Source: Mycolicibacterium rhodesiae
GTDB lineage: Bacteria > Actinomycetota > Actinomycetes > Mycobacteriales > Mycobacteriaceae
Assembly (NCBI RefSeq): GCF_002086695.1
Contig: NZ_MVIH01000008.1
Span: forward strand, 62,001 to 126,000
DNA: 64,000 bases
Reading direction: 5' to 3'
Positions 15,601 through 26,371 of this stretch are shown piece by piece. The notes under the pieces are model-generated. The model was not told the DNA's origin and searched no databases. It worked only from the letters and a program-made list of their open reading frames with translations. Every line of letters begins with the position of its first letter. The stretch's first letter is position 1. Both the position numbers and the translations under genes were made by a program.

Positions 15601-17211
15601 GTGCCACACCAACCGAGCAGCCGACCAGTGCGCCGCGTGATGGTGCTGCTCATGGCCCTGGTCATCGCGGCGTGCGCACGGAACGGCGATGCGCCGCAAC
15701 CCCAGGTGGCCGCAGCAGCCGAGCCGGGTCCGGCGGTGGTGCAGACCGCGGCCGGTGCATTGCGCGGCGTCGTGGCCCCCGGCTATCGGGTCTTCAACGG
15801 CATCCCCTACGCGGCCGCACCGGTGGGGCCACTGCGCTGGCAACCGCCGCAGCCCGTGGCGCCCTGGCCCGGTGAGCGCGACGCCACCAAACCGGGCTTG
15901 CGGTGCATCCAGGACACCGCCTACGACCCGGACTACGGCCGGCCCACCGGTGAGGACTGCCTGAACCTCAACGTCTGGACCCCTGACGGTGCGAGCCGCT
16001 CCCACCAGAAGCCGGTGATGGTGTGGATTCACGGTGGTGGCTTTCTCAACGGCAGTGCCGACATCTACGACGCGCGCTGGATGGCCACCCAGGGCGACAT
16101 CGTCGTCGTCACCGTCAACTACCGGCTCGGAACACTGGGGTTCCTGGCGGATCCCGCACTCGGCCCGTACGGCGACGTCGGCAATTACGGCCTGGCCGAT
16201 CAACAGGCCGCGTTGCGGTGGGTTCGCGACAATGTCGCTGAATTCGGCGGTGACCCAACCAAAGTCACGATCGCCGGTGAATCGGCCGGTGCGATGTCGG
16301 TGTGCGACCACCTGGTGGCGCCCGAGTCGGCCGGCTTGTTCCGCGCCGCGATCCTGCAGAGCGGACCGTGCCAGGCGCAGGCGGATCTGCCCACGGCTCA
16401 ACGGGTCAGTGCCGAATACGCGACCGCGGCAGGCTGCACCGATCCCGCCGCGGTCGCGGCGTGCCTGCGAGGGCTGCCGACCGAGGCCCTGCAACGCGCC
16501 CCGCTCTATGTCGGGTTCGGCCCCGACAAGCTGACCGGTCCGGTCACCGGTACCGACCGGTTACCAACCGACCCGATGACCGCGATCGCGTCGAGTCGGG
16601 TGCCGCGGATCCCGGTGCTCGTCGGCAGCAACGGCGACGAGTTCGCCATGTTCGCCGCCATCCAGTACCTCAAGGAGCGGCAGTTGCCGCCCTACCCGCA
16701 GTTGATGGCGAAGACGTTCGGTGCGGACGCCGCCGCGGTCGCCGAGCGCTATCCTGTGGACCGGTACGGGGGCAGCGTCGGCCTGGCGTACTCCGCGGCG
16801 GTCACCGATAGCGTATTCGCTTGTCCCGCAGACCGAATCGCGTCCGGCCTGGCGCACACCGGGCCGGTGTACGCCTACGAGTTCAACGACCGCACGGCGC
16901 CGGCCCCCGACCCGCTGCGCGCGGCGCCGTTCCCGGTGGGGGCCAGCCACTCACTGGAGTTGCGCTATCTGTTCGACGTCGGCGGCGCCCGGCCGTTGGA
17001 CCCGGCACAACGAATGCTGTCCGACCAGATGGTCGCCTATTGGAGCCAGTTCGTGAAGACCGGTTCTCCCGAGGTGTCGGGTTTACCGCAGTGGCCGGAG
17101 TTCGGCGCCGGCAAGCGAATATCGCTGCAGACCGGTGAACTGACGGTCACCACCGACTTCAGCGCGCGGCACCAGTGCCCGTTCTGGACGAGCCGCAACG
17201 GGGCGCGCTAG
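15601..17211 (+). CDS. Secreted lipoprotein carboxylesterase (type B)
   Basis: About 536 residues. The N-terminus has RR, a hydrophobic stretch and the lipobox IAAC, so it should be lipidated and anchored outside the membrane. The alpha/beta-hydrolase motifs are complete: oxyanion hole HGGGF, nucleophile elbow GESAGA, acid residue in GSNGDEFAMF and base in GASHSLELRYLF. Several cysteine pairs (for example around RCIQDT/EDCLNLN) suit an exported enzyme. It should hydrolyse esters of short to medium chains. A GTG start at 15601 is chosen to give a compact signal peptide; 15565 is possible. The stop overlaps the next, convergent TetR gene (CTAG). Confidence 0.88.
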   Translation: MPHQPSSRPVRRVMVLLMALVIAACARNGDAPQPQVAAAAEPGPAVVQTAAGALRGVVAPGYRVFNGIPYAAAPVGPLRWQPPQPVAPWPGERDATKPGLRCIQDTAYDPDYGRPTGEDCLNLNVWTPDGASRSHQKPVMVWIHGGGFLNGSADIYDARWMATQGDIVVVTVNYRLGTLGFLADPALGPYGDVGNYGLADQQAALRWVRDNVAEFGGDPTKVTIAGESAGAMSVCDHLVAPESAGLFRAAILQSGPCQAQADLPTAQRVSAEYATAAGCTDPAAVAACLRGLPTEALQRAPLYVGFGPDKLTGPVTGTDRLPTDPMTAIASSRVPRIPVLVGSNGDEFAMFAAIQYLKERQLPPYPQLMAKTFGADAAAVAERYPVDRYGGSVGLAYSAAVTDSVFACPADRIASGLAHTGPVYAYEFNDRTAPAPDPLRAAPFPVGASHSLELRYLFDVGGARPLDPAQRMLSDQMVAYWSQFVKTGSPEVSGLPQWPEFGAGKRISLQTGELTVTTDFSARHQCPFWTSRNGAR

Positions 17212-17822
17212 CCCCTCCAGCGCGGGTGGGCCACCACAGCAAGCGCTTCGGCGACGTCGGCCGCCAGTGGTCTGCGCCGGTCTCCGCGATTCCTCACCCA
17301 TCGCTGGAAGGCGAAATCAGCAGCCGCAAAGGACAATTGGACCAGCAGCCCGGGGCGCCAATCCTCGGTCGGGTCGGTGTCCATACGCGAAGCCACGAGC
17401 TGGATCATCTGTTCGCGATCCGCGGTGGACAGCAGGGTCGCCCGGTCGAGCAACTCGGGTGCGGTCAGGATCGCCGCCCGCCAGTTCTCCAGATCGTCGT
17501 CTTCGAATGACCCGACCCGGTTGACGATCGCGCCGGCCAGTGCGACGTCGGGGGTCTCGTCGCGCGGGCGACGCACCAGCAGCGATGCGATCGCGGCGTT
17601 TCCGCGCTGCACGGCCCCGAGCAGCAGGTCCTCCTTGGTTGCGACGTGGCGGAAGAATGTCCGCGGTGACACCGACGCTTCGGCGGCGATGTCGTCGGTG
17701 GTGACGTTGCCGAATCCCCGTGCGGCGAACAGCCGGTAGGCCGCGGCGTGGATATCGGCACGCACCTGCGCCCGCTGCCGGTCCCGCAGGGTCGGCGGCC
17801 GCTCCGCGGGCGGACTGCTCAC
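17208..17822 (-). CDS. TetR family regulator, last gene of a four-gene operon
   Basis: A 204-residue TetR protein: an N-terminal DNA-binding domain with ADIHAAAYRLFAARGFGNV and SPRTFFRHVATKEDLL (about residues 22-68), then a helical effector domain. The GTG start overlaps the SDR stop by 4 bases (GTGA), so it is co-translated with the dehydrogenase-like genes before it and probably regulates that operon, perhaps at the palindrome at 20144-20158. The effector is unknown. Confidence 0.88.
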   Translation of the reverse strand: MSSPPAERPPTLRDRQRAQVRADIHAAAYRLFAARGFGNVTTDDIAAEASVSPRTFFRHVATKEDLLLGAVQRGNAAIASLLVRRPRDETPDVALAGAIVNRVGSFEDDDLENWRAAILTAPELLDRATLLSTADREQMIQLVASRMDTDPTEDWRPGLLVQLSFAAADFAFQRWVRNRGDRRRPLAADVAEALAVVAHPRWRG

Positions 17823-18604
17823 CGGTAGGTTCCCATCCCGCCGTCGATGTTGATCGTCTGGGCGGTCATATAGGAGGCGTCACGGCTGATCAGGAAGGCC
17901 ACCACCGCGCCGATGTCGGCGTGCGTGTCGCCGATCCGGCGCAGCGGAACACCTTTGACGATCTTGTTGTAGATGTCGGGGTGGGCGCCGCTCCATCCCG
18001 CGACACCGTCGGAGTTGGCAAAGGGGCACACCACGTTCACCCGGATGTTATCGACACCCCATTCCAGCGCAGCGACTTTCGACATACCGCGAATAGCTTC
18101 CTTGGCGCCGGCATAGGCCCCGAACGACTTCTGTCCACCCGTGCCGCTGCCCGAGCCGAAGTTCACGATGGACCCGCCGCCGGCAGCCTTCATTACCGGA
18201 TAGGCGGCCTGCATGAGGAAGAAGGTGGCCCGCGGGCCGATGTCGAAGACGAGATCGTAGTCCGCCATGGTGATGTCGGTGAACGGCTTGGGCTCATCGG
18301 TGGCGATCGCGTTGTTGATCAGAGCGTCGATCCCACCGAACGATTCGACCGCGACGTCGACGATGTGCTGATAGCTGGAGTGGTCGCAGAGGTCAGCGAC
18401 CAGCGGCACGGCGTGCTGGTCATCGCGCAGGGCTCCCGCGACGCCGATCACGCCCGGGTCGCGGTCCACCATCAACACCGAGGCGCCGCGTTCGAGCAGG
18501 GCTGCGCTGATTCCCCGGCCGACTCCGCGCGCCGCTCCCGTGACGATAACCCGGTGCCCGCTCAGCGATTCCGGATGCCAATACGTCGCGTCAGCGGACA
18601 CCAC
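17819..18604 (-). CDS. Short-chain dehydrogenase/reductase
   Basis: A 261-residue classical SDR: the cofactor motif TGAARGVGRG near residue 20, NNA near 94, the catalytic serine in GSGSG and the YAGAK (YxxxK) motif, and a C-terminal MTAQTINIDGGMGTYR end. It should oxidise or reduce an alcohol/ketone with NAD(P). The GTG start is chosen because GAGGAG lies 7 bases before it, inside the end of the VOC gene; the two overlap by 14 bases. It is coupled to the TetR gene after it. The substrate is unknown, but neighbours suggest a small catabolic or detoxifying pathway. Confidence 0.88.
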   Translation of the reverse strand: MVSADATYWHPESLSGHRVIVTGAARGVGRGISAALLERGASVLMVDRDPGVIGVAGALRDDQHAVPLVADLCDHSSYQHIVDVAVESFGGIDALINNAIATDEPKPFTDITMADYDLVFDIGPRATFFLMQAAYPVMKAAGGGSIVNFGSGSGTGGQKSFGAYAGAKEAIRGMSKVAALEWGVDNIRVNVVCPFANSDGVAGWSGAHPDIYNKIVKGVPLRRIGDTHADIGAVVAFLISRDASYMTAQTINIDGGMGTYR

Positions 18605-19064
18605 GATGTAACTCCTCCGATGTGCGTGCAGTACCTGGGAACTCGATGAATTCCATCGCGGTTCCGTCGGGATCCTTGACAAAGAACATCCGCACTCCGG
18701 CGATGTCGAACGGAGCCTGCTCCGGTGCGAAGCCTGCCGACTGCACCTGCCGGTAGGTGGCGTCGAGGTCGGTGACCGACAGCGAGATGTTCTGGTTGCC
18801 GACCAAAGACCGCTTTGCCGGGCGGCTCTCGGTACCCAGTGACAGCAGCTCGATCATCACTCCACCGATCAGTCCGCCCACCACCCGGCCCCGGTTTCCG
18901 TCGCCGCCACCGAGTGCATGGTCGAAGGGCTCGCCGGCCATGGTCTGGTCGAACACCACGTCCATGCCGAGCAGCCCCCGGTAGAACTCCAGTGCCCGGT
19001 CCATGTCGGTGACGCCGACCACCAGATGCGAAAACCGAAGATCCCGAAGACTTTCCACAATCAC
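18591..19064 (-). CDS. VOC family (glyoxalase-like) protein
   Basis: A 157-residue single VOC domain with two beta-alpha-beta repeats: FSHLVVGVTDMDRALEFYRG at the start and VRMFFVKDPDGTAMEFIEF near the end. Candidate metal ligands are His13 and Glu of MEFIE. Members include lactoylglutathione lyases, dioxygenases and epimerases; the specific activity cannot be read. It overlaps the upstream reductase-like gene (GTGA) and the downstream SDR, so the operon products probably act together. Confidence 0.85.
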   Translation of the reverse strand: MIVESLRDLRFSHLVVGVTDMDRALEFYRGLLGMDVVFDQTMAGEPFDHALGGGDGNRGRVVGGLIGGVMIELLSLGTESRPAKRSLVGNQNISLSVTDLDATYRQVQSAGFAPEQAPFDIAGVRMFFVKDPDGTAMEFIEFPGTARTSEELHRGVR

Positions 19065-20131
19065 CGAGCCAGGTGCGGCGCGGCCCGGCCGGCGATCAGC
19101 GGCAGGTCGAGATATGTCTTGATGCCGGGGGCGGCTTCACAGACATAGGGGATGGCGCTGATGCAGTGGTTGGCGGTGGCCACCACACCCGGGTTGCGCT
19201 TGAGGCCCTCCTCGACCGTTTCCGGTTGCAGCCCTTTGAAAGTCAGCGACACATCGCAGTCACCGGTGACCTCCACCTCGAAGCGTTCACCCTTCTCGCC
19301 GAGCGTCCACGGCGGGTCGAGTTCCACGTCGCACATCAGCCAGTTGACCGCGGCCGTGACGACCGGCTCGTCGTCGACGATGGCCTGCCACTTGAAGCGG
19401 CGAGCGGCGACGGTGCCCGCCTCCATCGGAACCACCAGCTCGTCGGTCCCGTGGACGGCGACGGCGACCTCCTGGGTGGAGCGGATACGGGGATTGGACC
19501 GAAAGCCCAACTGGTCGGCGACCATCCGCACCGATTGTTTGAAGCCGGCCTCCAGCAGCGCGGCAATGGGTCCGCTCATCGCCTGTTCCGGCGTCAGGCC
19601 GAAGCCCATCACCTCCCGCACCACCAACGGTGCGTTGTAGGTGCGGATGTCGGAGAACTCCTCGGCCCGGACATGCGTGATCGCAGCGGTGAGCGCGGAG
19701 ATCATCAGCGGGAACCGCTCGGTGATGCCGCCGGGGTGGATGCCGGAGCCGTGCAACGTCGCGTTGCCCGCGGCGCACGCCTCCTCAAGGGCCTGCACCG
19801 CGGGGTTCTCCCGGTCCGGGTACACCCAGCCGACCGGGGTCACCACGTTCTTGCCGGAGCGCAGGATCCTGGCGACCACCGAATCTTCGGGCAGCAAGGG
19901 GGAGTACATGACGCAGTCGGCGTCCAACGCGAGCAATTCGTCGACGTCGGTGGTGGCGGCCACCCCGATCGGGGCCTCGCCGATCACCTCGCCCACGTCG
20001 CGGCCGTGCTTGTCGGCGCTGTGAACCCAGCAGCCGACGAGTTCGAGTTCGGGGTGACGCAGCACGCCCTGGATTGCCGCCTTGCCCACCCCGCCGGTTG
20101 CCCACTGAATGACGCGATACATGAGCGGCAT
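19061..20131 (-). CDS. NAD(P)H-dependent DapB-like reductase/amine dehydrogenase-like protein
   Basis: A 356-residue protein with an N-terminal Rossmann fold (MYRVIQWATGGVGKAAI) and a dihydrodipicolinate-reductase-like architecture common in mycobacteria, annotated as amine dehydrogenase-like in that genus. A central segment with HGSGIHPGGITERFP is characteristic. It probably reduces an imine or oxidises an amine or alcohol. It is the first gene of the overlapping operon and is preceded by the TGGCAGTGACTGTCA palindrome. Starts at 20131 or at the Met three codons on are both possible. Confidence 0.75.
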   Translation of the reverse strand: MPLMYRVIQWATGGVGKAAIQGVLRHPELELVGCWVHSADKHGRDVGEVIGEAPIGVAATTDVDELLALDADCVMYSPLLPEDSVVARILRSGKNVVTPVGWVYPDRENPAVQALEEACAAGNATLHGSGIHPGGITERFPLMISALTAAITHVRAEEFSDIRTYNAPLVVREVMGFGLTPEQAMSGPIAALLEAGFKQSVRMVADQLGFRSNPRIRSTQEVAVAVHGTDELVVPMEAGTVAARRFKWQAIVDDEPVVTAAVNWLMCDVELDPPWTLGEKGERFEVEVTGDCDVSLTFKGLQPETVEEGLKRNPGVVATANHCISAIPYVCEAAPGIKTYLDLPLIAGRAAPHLAR

Positions 20132-20143
20132 CCTATGCCGATA

Positions 20144-20158
20144 TGGCAGTGACTGTCA
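20144..20158. promoter_or_regulatory. Operator candidate of the reductase-VOC-SDR-TetR operon
   Basis: TGGCAGT and ACTGTCA form a 15-bp inverted repeat around a central G (6 of 7 arm positions complementary). It lies 13 bp before the first gene's start, where a repressor would block the promoter. The operon's own TetR is the natural candidate. Confidence 0.5.
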
Positions 20159-20241
20159 GCATTTCGCCGCAGAAGTCGGCCTACAGCCCGCCGGTCGGAC
20201 GTATCGTCCGGCAAGGGACCTAGCTATCGGGGGGGGCGGCG

Positions 20242-20913
20242 ATGGACAACTCTGGTTTGGATCGCACCGGCGGCAGTGCCGGCATTGCATTTGTGATCGC
20301 CACCGTGGTGGCCGCGCTGCTGACGGGTAAGCCCCCTGGACCCGACGCCAGCAACCAGGCCGTCCAACGATTCTTCATCGACCACCACAGTCAGGTGGTG
20401 CTGCAGGGGTGGTTGTATGCGTTGGCCACCGGGTTGGTCATCTGGTTCGCGGTCGCGGTCCGCCGCCTGCTTCACACCGCGTCGGTCGGTCGCCATCTCG
20501 GCGATCTGTTCTTCGTCGGCACGGTGGCCGTCGCCGCGTTGTCCTTCGTCTCGATGTCGATCCGGATCGTCGCGGCGGGAGCGGCCGATGAGCTGTCGGC
20601 CTCCGCGGTGCGCGCGGTGGGAGCCGACTTCAGTCTCGTCTTGTTGGCGCTGTGCGGCTTCATCGTCGCTCTCGCGGCGACCGGCTACGCGGGCTGCGTG
20701 TTGTCGCAAGCCGTGTTGCCGCGGTGGACCGGCTGGCTGGCGATCATCGCTGCCGTGGTCAACCTGGTGGGGACGTTGACCGTCTTCCTCGGCGGCGGCC
20801 CGTTCTCCATCGAAGGCGGGTGGGGCACGCTGTTACCGGTCGCCGCCACCGGAGTGTGGTACCTCGGAACCTCGGTCAGTTTGTACCGGGCCCATCAGAT
20901 CGCCGCCCCATGA
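20242..20913 (+). CDS. Six-helix integral membrane protein of unknown function
   Basis: A 223-residue hydrophobic protein with about six membrane helices, including GIAFVIATVVAALLTG, LYALATGLVIWFAVAV, VGTVAVAALSFVSM, LVLLALCGFIVALAATGYAG, GWLAIIAAVVNLVGTL and LLPVAATGVWYLGTSV. It resembles small DUF4386-like or DUF998-like mycobacterial membrane proteins but no motif allows a function. A run of seven G lies just before the start. It stands alone between an opposite-strand operon and the S10 leader. Confidence 0.7.
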   Translation: MDNSGLDRTGGSAGIAFVIATVVAALLTGKPPGPDASNQAVQRFFIDHHSQVVLQGWLYALATGLVIWFAVAVRRLLHTASVGRHLGDLFFVGTVAVAALSFVSMSIRIVAAGAADELSASAVRAVGADFSLVLLALCGFIVALAATGYAGCVLSQAVLPRWTGWLAIIAAVVNLVGTLTVFLGGGPFSIEGGWGTLLPVAATGVWYLGTSVSLYRAHQIAAP

Positions 20914-20962
20914 CCCCCGCTGAGCAGGGCGGGCGGGAATCTTGATCGAGCTCCGGCCGAAT

Positions 20963-20998
20963 TTGGCTGGTGCCGCGATCTAGGGCATACTGTTCGGG
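20963..20998 (+). promoter_or_regulatory. Promoter of the S10 ribosomal operon
   Basis: TTGGCT (20963-20968) and CATACT (20986-20991) are spaced 17 bp apart. The initially transcribed region contains GGGTTGCCT (20996-21004), which is also found at exactly the same distance after the -10 of the rplN operon promoter. Predicted start near 20998. The position, 285 bases before rpsJ, is consistent with a long leader. Confidence 0.65.
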
Positions 20999-21003
20999 TT
21001 GCC

Positions 21004-21282
21004 TTGAGCCGGGTTCGCCTCCCATGCGGGAGCGTGCCGCCCAAGGTGTACGACCGGCGCCCGAACGGGCGCGTCCGGTCCCCATCTCGGAGTACGGAAG
21101 ATTTGACCGTGCGTTCGAGACTGCGTGAGGGCGACACACCCGACCGCGGGGGCCGGAGCACCAGAGACAGGTAAAGAGCGGCGGCGACAGCCAGCGCTGT
21201 GACTCCGGCGAGAGCCGGCGGGAACGGCGCATGACCACCGTGTCCCTCCATGGGACCAAGCAGGAGTGAAGGTAGGAGAAGC
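21004..21282 (+). promoter_or_regulatory. Structured S10-operon leader (three stem-loops)
   Basis: This untranslated region of nearly 280 nt has at least three stem-loops: CTCCC/GGGAG (21019-21032), GCGCCC/GGGCGC with loop GAAC (21057-21072) extended by GACCG/CGGTC outside, and CCGGC/GCCGG with loop GAGA (21205-21218). A leader with such structure is expected where a ribosomal protein (L4 in E. coli) or another signal controls the operon, but the secondary structure does not visibly match the E. coli S10 leader. No ORF of note occurs in it. Confidence 0.5.
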
Positions 21283-21588
21283 GTGGCGGGACAAAAGATC
21301 CGCATCAGGCTCAAGGCCTACGACCACGAGGCCATCGATGCCTCGGCGCGCAAGATCGTGGAGACGGTCACCCGTACCGGTGCGAGCGTGGTTGGTCCGG
21401 TGCCGCTGCCGACGGAAAAGAATGTGTATTGCGTCATCCGCTCCCCGCATAAGTACAAGGACTCGCGGGAGCACTTCGAGATGCGCACGCACAAGCGACT
21501 CATCGACATCCTCGACCCGACGCCGAAGACCGTTGACGCTCTCATGCGCATCGATCTGCCGGCCAGCGTCGACGTGAACATCCAGTAG
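21283..21588 (+). CDS. rpsJ: 30S ribosomal protein S10
   Basis: A 101-residue protein beginning [16 protein letters not shown] after the GTG start, of typical length and with the [20 protein letters not shown] segment. It is in the 30S head and also serves in transcription antitermination as NusE. A GTG start with GTAGGAGAAG before it is preferred over the ATG 11 codons upstream, which has no family support. It is the first gene of the S10 operon. Confidence 0.98.
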
Positions 21589-21607
21589 TAGGGGAGTCGA
21601 CGAACAA

Positions 21608-22261
21608 ATGGCACGAAAAGGCATTTTGGGCACCAAGCTGGGCATGACCCAGGTGTTCGACGAAAACAACCGGGTCGTTCCCGTCACGGTCGTCAAGGCC
21701 GGACCCAACGTGGTCACCCGGATCCGCACGCCCGAGCGTGACGGCTACAGCGCTGTGCAGCTCGCCTATGGCGAGATCAGCCCCCGCAAGGTCAACAAGC
21801 CGGTCACCGGTCAGTACGCCGCCGCCGGGGTCAACCCGCGCCGGCACCTGGCCGAGCTTCGGCTCGACGATGAGGCCGCTGCCGCCGACTACGAGGTCGG
21901 TCAGGAGCTGACGGCGGAGATCTTCGCCGACGGCGCCTATGTCGACGTCACCGGGACCTCCAAGGGCAAGGGCTTCGCAGGCACCATGAAGCGTCACGGC
22001 TTCAAGGGCCAGGGCGCCAGCCACGGTGCGCAGGCCGTGCACCGCCGGCCCGGCTCGATCGGTGGCTGTGCCACCCCGGGTCGCGTCTTCAAGGGCACCC
22101 GGATGTCGGGCCGCATGGGTAGCGACCGCGTCACCACGCAGAACCTGGTGGTGCACAAGGTCGATGCCGAGAACGGCGTGCTCCTGATCAAGGGTGCTGT
22201 CCCCGGCCGCAATGGCGGGCTCGTGATGGTTCGCACGGCAGTCAAACGAGGTGAGAAGTGA
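21608..22261 (+). CDS. rplC: 50S ribosomal protein L3
   Basis: A 217-residue L3 starting [17 protein letters not shown], with the [12 protein letters not shown] loop near the C-terminus that reaches the peptidyl transferase centre. It binds near the 3' end of 23S rRNA early in assembly. The stop overlaps rplD (GTGA). Confidence 0.98.
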   Translation: MARKGILGTKLGMTQVFDENNRVVPVTVVKAGPNVVTRIRTPERDGYSAVQLAYGEISPRKVNKPVTGQYAAAGVNPRRHLAELRLDDEAAAADYEVGQELTAEIFADGAYVDVTGTSKGKGFAGTMKRHGFKGQGASHGAQAVHRRPGSIGGCATPGRVFKGTRMSGRMGSDRVTTQNLVVHKVDAENGVLLIKGAVPGRNGGLVMVRTAVKRGEK

Positions 22262-22902
22262 CTCTGAAGATTGACGTTCGCACTCCGGACGGCAAGAAGG
22301 ACGGCACGGTCGAACTGCCGGCTGACCTTTTTGATGTGGAACCCAACATTGCGTTGATGCACCAGGTGGTGACCGCGCAGCTGGCCGCCAAGCGTCAGGG
22401 CACGCACGCCACCAAGACACGCGCTCAGGTTTCCGGCGGCGGCAAGAAGCCGTACCGGCAGAAGGGCACCGGTCGCGCCCGTCAGGGTTCGACCCGCGCA
22501 CCGCAGTTCACCGGCGGTGGCATTGTCCACGGCCCGCAGCCGCGCGACTACAGCGAGCGGACGCCCAAGAAGATGATCCGCGCCGCCCTGCGCAGCGCGC
22601 TGTCGGACCGGGCCCGCAACGAGCGGATCCACGCCGTGACCGAGCTGCTCGAAGGGCAGACCCCGTCGACCAAGAGCGCCAAGGCGTTCCTGGGCACGCT
22701 GACCGACCGCCGCAAGGTGCTGGTCGTGATCGGCCGCACCGACGAGGTCGGCGCCAAGAGCGTGCGCAATCTGCCTGGTGTGCATGTGATCTCGCCGGAT
22801 CAGCTCAACACCTACGACGTTCTCAATGCCGACGACGTGGTGTTCAGCGTGGAAGCGCTGAATGCCTACATCGGCGCCAATGTTCAGGAGGTTTCGGCCT
22901 GA
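22258..22902 (+). CDS. rplD: 50S ribosomal protein L4
   Basis: A 214-residue L4 with the [20 protein letters not shown] extension that lines the exit tunnel, and GGGIVHGP. In many bacteria L4 also represses its own S10 operon through the leader. It starts with GTG overlapping rplC and ends overlapping rplW (TGATG). Confidence 0.98.
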   Translation: MTLKIDVRTPDGKKDGTVELPADLFDVEPNIALMHQVVTAQLAAKRQGTHATKTRAQVSGGGKKPYRQKGTGRARQGSTRAPQFTGGGIVHGPQPRDYSERTPKKMIRAALRSALSDRARNERIHAVTELLEGQTPSTKSAKAFLGTLTDRRKVLVVIGRTDEVGAKSVRNLPGVHVISPDQLNTYDVLNADDVVFSVEALNAYIGANVQEVSA

Positions 22903-23204
22903 TGGCGACCGTGACTGATCCCCGCGACATCATCTTGGCCCCGGTCATTTCCGAGAAGTCGTACGGACTGATCGAGGACAACGTCTACACGTTCATCGTC
23001 GCACCCGGCTCGAACAAGACGCAGATCAAGATCGCCATCGAGAAGATCTTCAAGGTGAAGGTCGACTCGGTGAACACCGCCAACCGGCAGGGCAAGCGCA
23101 AGCGCACCCGCACCGGTTACGGACAGCGCAAGAGCACCAAGCGCGCGATCGTGACCCTGGCCGCCGGCAGCAAGCCGATCGACCTCTTCGGAGCTCCCGC
23201 CTGA
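22902..23204 (+). CDS. rplW: 50S ribosomal protein L23
   Basis: A 100-residue L23, located at the tunnel exit where SRP and trigger factor dock. Typical segments are [19 protein letters not shown] and [18 protein letters not shown]. Its ATG overlaps the rplD stop by one base. Confidence 0.98.
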   Translation: MATVTDPRDIILAPVISEKSYGLIEDNVYTFIVAPGSNKTQIKIAIEKIFKVKVDSVNTANRQGKRKRTRTGYGQRKSTKRAIVTLAAGSKPIDLFGAPA

Positions 23205-23239
23205 CCGGCGGGACTGCAGATAGAACTCAGGAATAGATA

Positions 23240-24076
23240 ATGGGAATCCGCAAGTACAAGCCGACGACCCCCGGTCGCCGCGGTGCCAGCGTCTCCGATT
23301 TCTCCGAGATCACTCGCTCGACTCCGGAGAAGTCGCTGATCCGCCCGCTGCACGGCACTGGCGGTCGTAACGCCCACGGCCGAATCACCACCCGCCACAA
23401 GGGCGGCGGGCACAAGCGTGCCTACCGGGTGATCGACTTCCGGCGCAACGACAAAGACGGCGTCAACGCCAAGGTCGCTCACATCGAGTACGACCCCAAC
23501 CGCACCGCGAACATCGCACTGCTGCACTACCTGGACGGCGAGAAGCGCTACATCATTGCGCCGCAGGGTCTTTCGCAGGGTGACATCGTGGAGTCGGGCG
23601 CCAACGCCGACATCAAGCCCGGTAACAACCTGCCGCTGCGCAACATCCCCGCCGGTACCGTGATCCACGCCGTCGAGTTGCGTCCCGGTGGCGGTGCCAA
23701 GCTGGCCCGCTCGGCCGGCTCGAGCATCCAGCTGCTGGGCAAGGAAGGCGCCTACGCCTCCCTGCGTATGCCGTCGGGTGAGATCCGCCGCGTCGACGTG
23801 CGCTGCCGCGCCACCGTCGGCGAGGTCGGCAACGCCGAGCAGGCCAACATCAACTGGGGCAAGGCCGGCCGCATGCGGTGGAAGGGCAAGCGCCCCACCG
23901 TCCGTGGTGTGGTGATGAACCCTGTCGACCACCCGCACGGTGGTGGCGAGGGCAAGACCTCCGGTGGTCGCCACCCGGTCAGCCCGTGGGGTAAGCCCGA
24001 GGGCCGCACCCGCAAGCCCAACAAGCCGAGCGACAAGCTCATCGTCCGCCGCCGGCGCACCGGCAAGAAGCGCTAG
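23240..24076 (+). CDS. rplB: 50S ribosomal protein L2
   Basis: A 278-residue L2 with [21 protein letters not shown] at residues 50-70 and the conserved C-terminal [20 protein letters not shown], close to the peptidyl transferase centre. Needed for subunit association. It follows rplW by 35 bases with an A-rich gap and a clean AGGAATAGATA site. Confidence 0.98.
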   Translation: MGIRKYKPTTPGRRGASVSDFSEITRSTPEKSLIRPLHGTGGRNAHGRITTRHKGGGHKRAYRVIDFRRNDKDGVNAKVAHIEYDPNRTANIALLHYLDGEKRYIIAPQGLSQGDIVESGANADIKPGNNLPLRNIPAGTVIHAVELRPGGGAKLARSAGSSIQLLGKEGAYASLRMPSGEIRRVDVRCRATVGEVGNAEQANINWGKAGRMRWKGKRPTVRGVVMNPVDHPHGGGEGKTSGGRHPVSPWGKPEGRTRKPNKPSDKLIVRRRRTGKKR

Positions 24077-24091
24077 GCAGGAGATTAAGAC

Positions 24092-24369
24092 ATGCCACGC
24101 AGCCTGAAGAAGGGTCCGTTCGTCGACGACCATCTGCTCAAGAAGGTCGACGTCCAGAACGAGAAGAACACCAAGCAGGTCATCAAGACCTGGTCGCGTC
24201 GTTCGACCATCATCCCCGACTTCATCGGTCACACCTTCGCCGTCCACGACGGTCGCAAGCACGTGCCGGTGTTCGTCACCGAGGCGATGGTCGGCCACAA
24301 GCTGGGCGAGTTCGCACCGACGCGCACGTTCAAAGGTCACATCAAGGACGACCGGAAGAGTAAGCGGCG

Positions 24370-24373
<4 letters not shown>
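24092..24373 (+). CDS. rpsS: 30S ribosomal protein S19
   Basis: A 93-residue S19 ([54 protein letters not shown]), in the head of the 30S subunit near the A-site finger. The stop overlaps rplV by 4 bases (ATGA). Confidence 0.98.
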
Positions 24374-25718
<1,345 letters not shown>

Positions 25719-25721
25719 CTC

Positions 25722-26138
25722 ATGCTGATTCCCCGTAAAGTCAAGCACCGCAAGCAGCACCACCCCAGGCAGCGTGGTATCGCCAGCGGTGGAACGTCGG
25801 TGACGTTCGGTGACTACGGCATCCAGGCACTGGAGCACGCCTACATCACCAACCGGCAGATCGAGTCCGCTCGTATCGCCATCAACCGGCACATCAAGCG
25901 TGGCGGCAAGGTGTGGATCAACATCTTCCCGGACCGTCCGCTGACCAAGAAGCCCGCCGAAACCCGCATGGGTTCGGGCAAGGGATCGCCCGAATGGTGG
26001 GTGGCCAACGTCAAGCCCGGCCGCGTGCTGTTCGAGTTGAGCTACCCCAATGAGCAGACTGCTCGGGAAGCTCTGACCCGTGCGATCCACAAGCTGCCGA
26101 TCAAGGCACGCATCGTGACCCGAGAGGAGCAGTTCTGA
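25722..26138 (+). CDS. rplP: 50S ribosomal protein L16
   Basis: A 138-residue L16 ([39 protein letters not shown]), which binds near the A-site tRNA elbow. It follows rpsC by three bases and overlaps rpmC by one (TGATG). Confidence 0.98.
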   Translation: MLIPRKVKHRKQHHPRQRGIASGGTSVTFGDYGIQALEHAYITNRQIESARIAINRHIKRGGKVWINIFPDRPLTKKPAETRMGSGKGSPEWWVANVKPGRVLFELSYPNEQTAREALTRAIHKLPIKARIVTREEQF

Positions 26139-26371
26139 TGGCTGTTGGCGTCAGCGCCGGCGAACTGCGTGAGCTCACCGACGAAGAGCTGACCGACAAG
26201 CTGCGGGAATCCAAGGAAGAGCTGTTCAACCTGCGCTTCCAGATGGCCACCGGGCAGCTGGACAACAATCGCCGGCTCCGCACCGTGCGTCAGGAGATTG
26301 CGCGCATCTACACCGTGCTGCGCGAACGTGAACTGGGTCTGGCCGCCGGACCCGCTGGTGAGGAATCGTGA
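26138..26371 (+). CDS. rpmC: 50S ribosomal protein L29
   Basis: A 77-residue L29 with the core [20 protein letters not shown] and [20 protein letters not shown], at the tunnel exit. It overlaps the rpsQ start (GTGATG). Confidence 0.97.
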   Translation: MAVGVSAGELRELTDEELTDKLRESKEELFNLRFQMATGQLDNNRRLRTVRQEIARIYTVLRERELGLAAGPAGEES

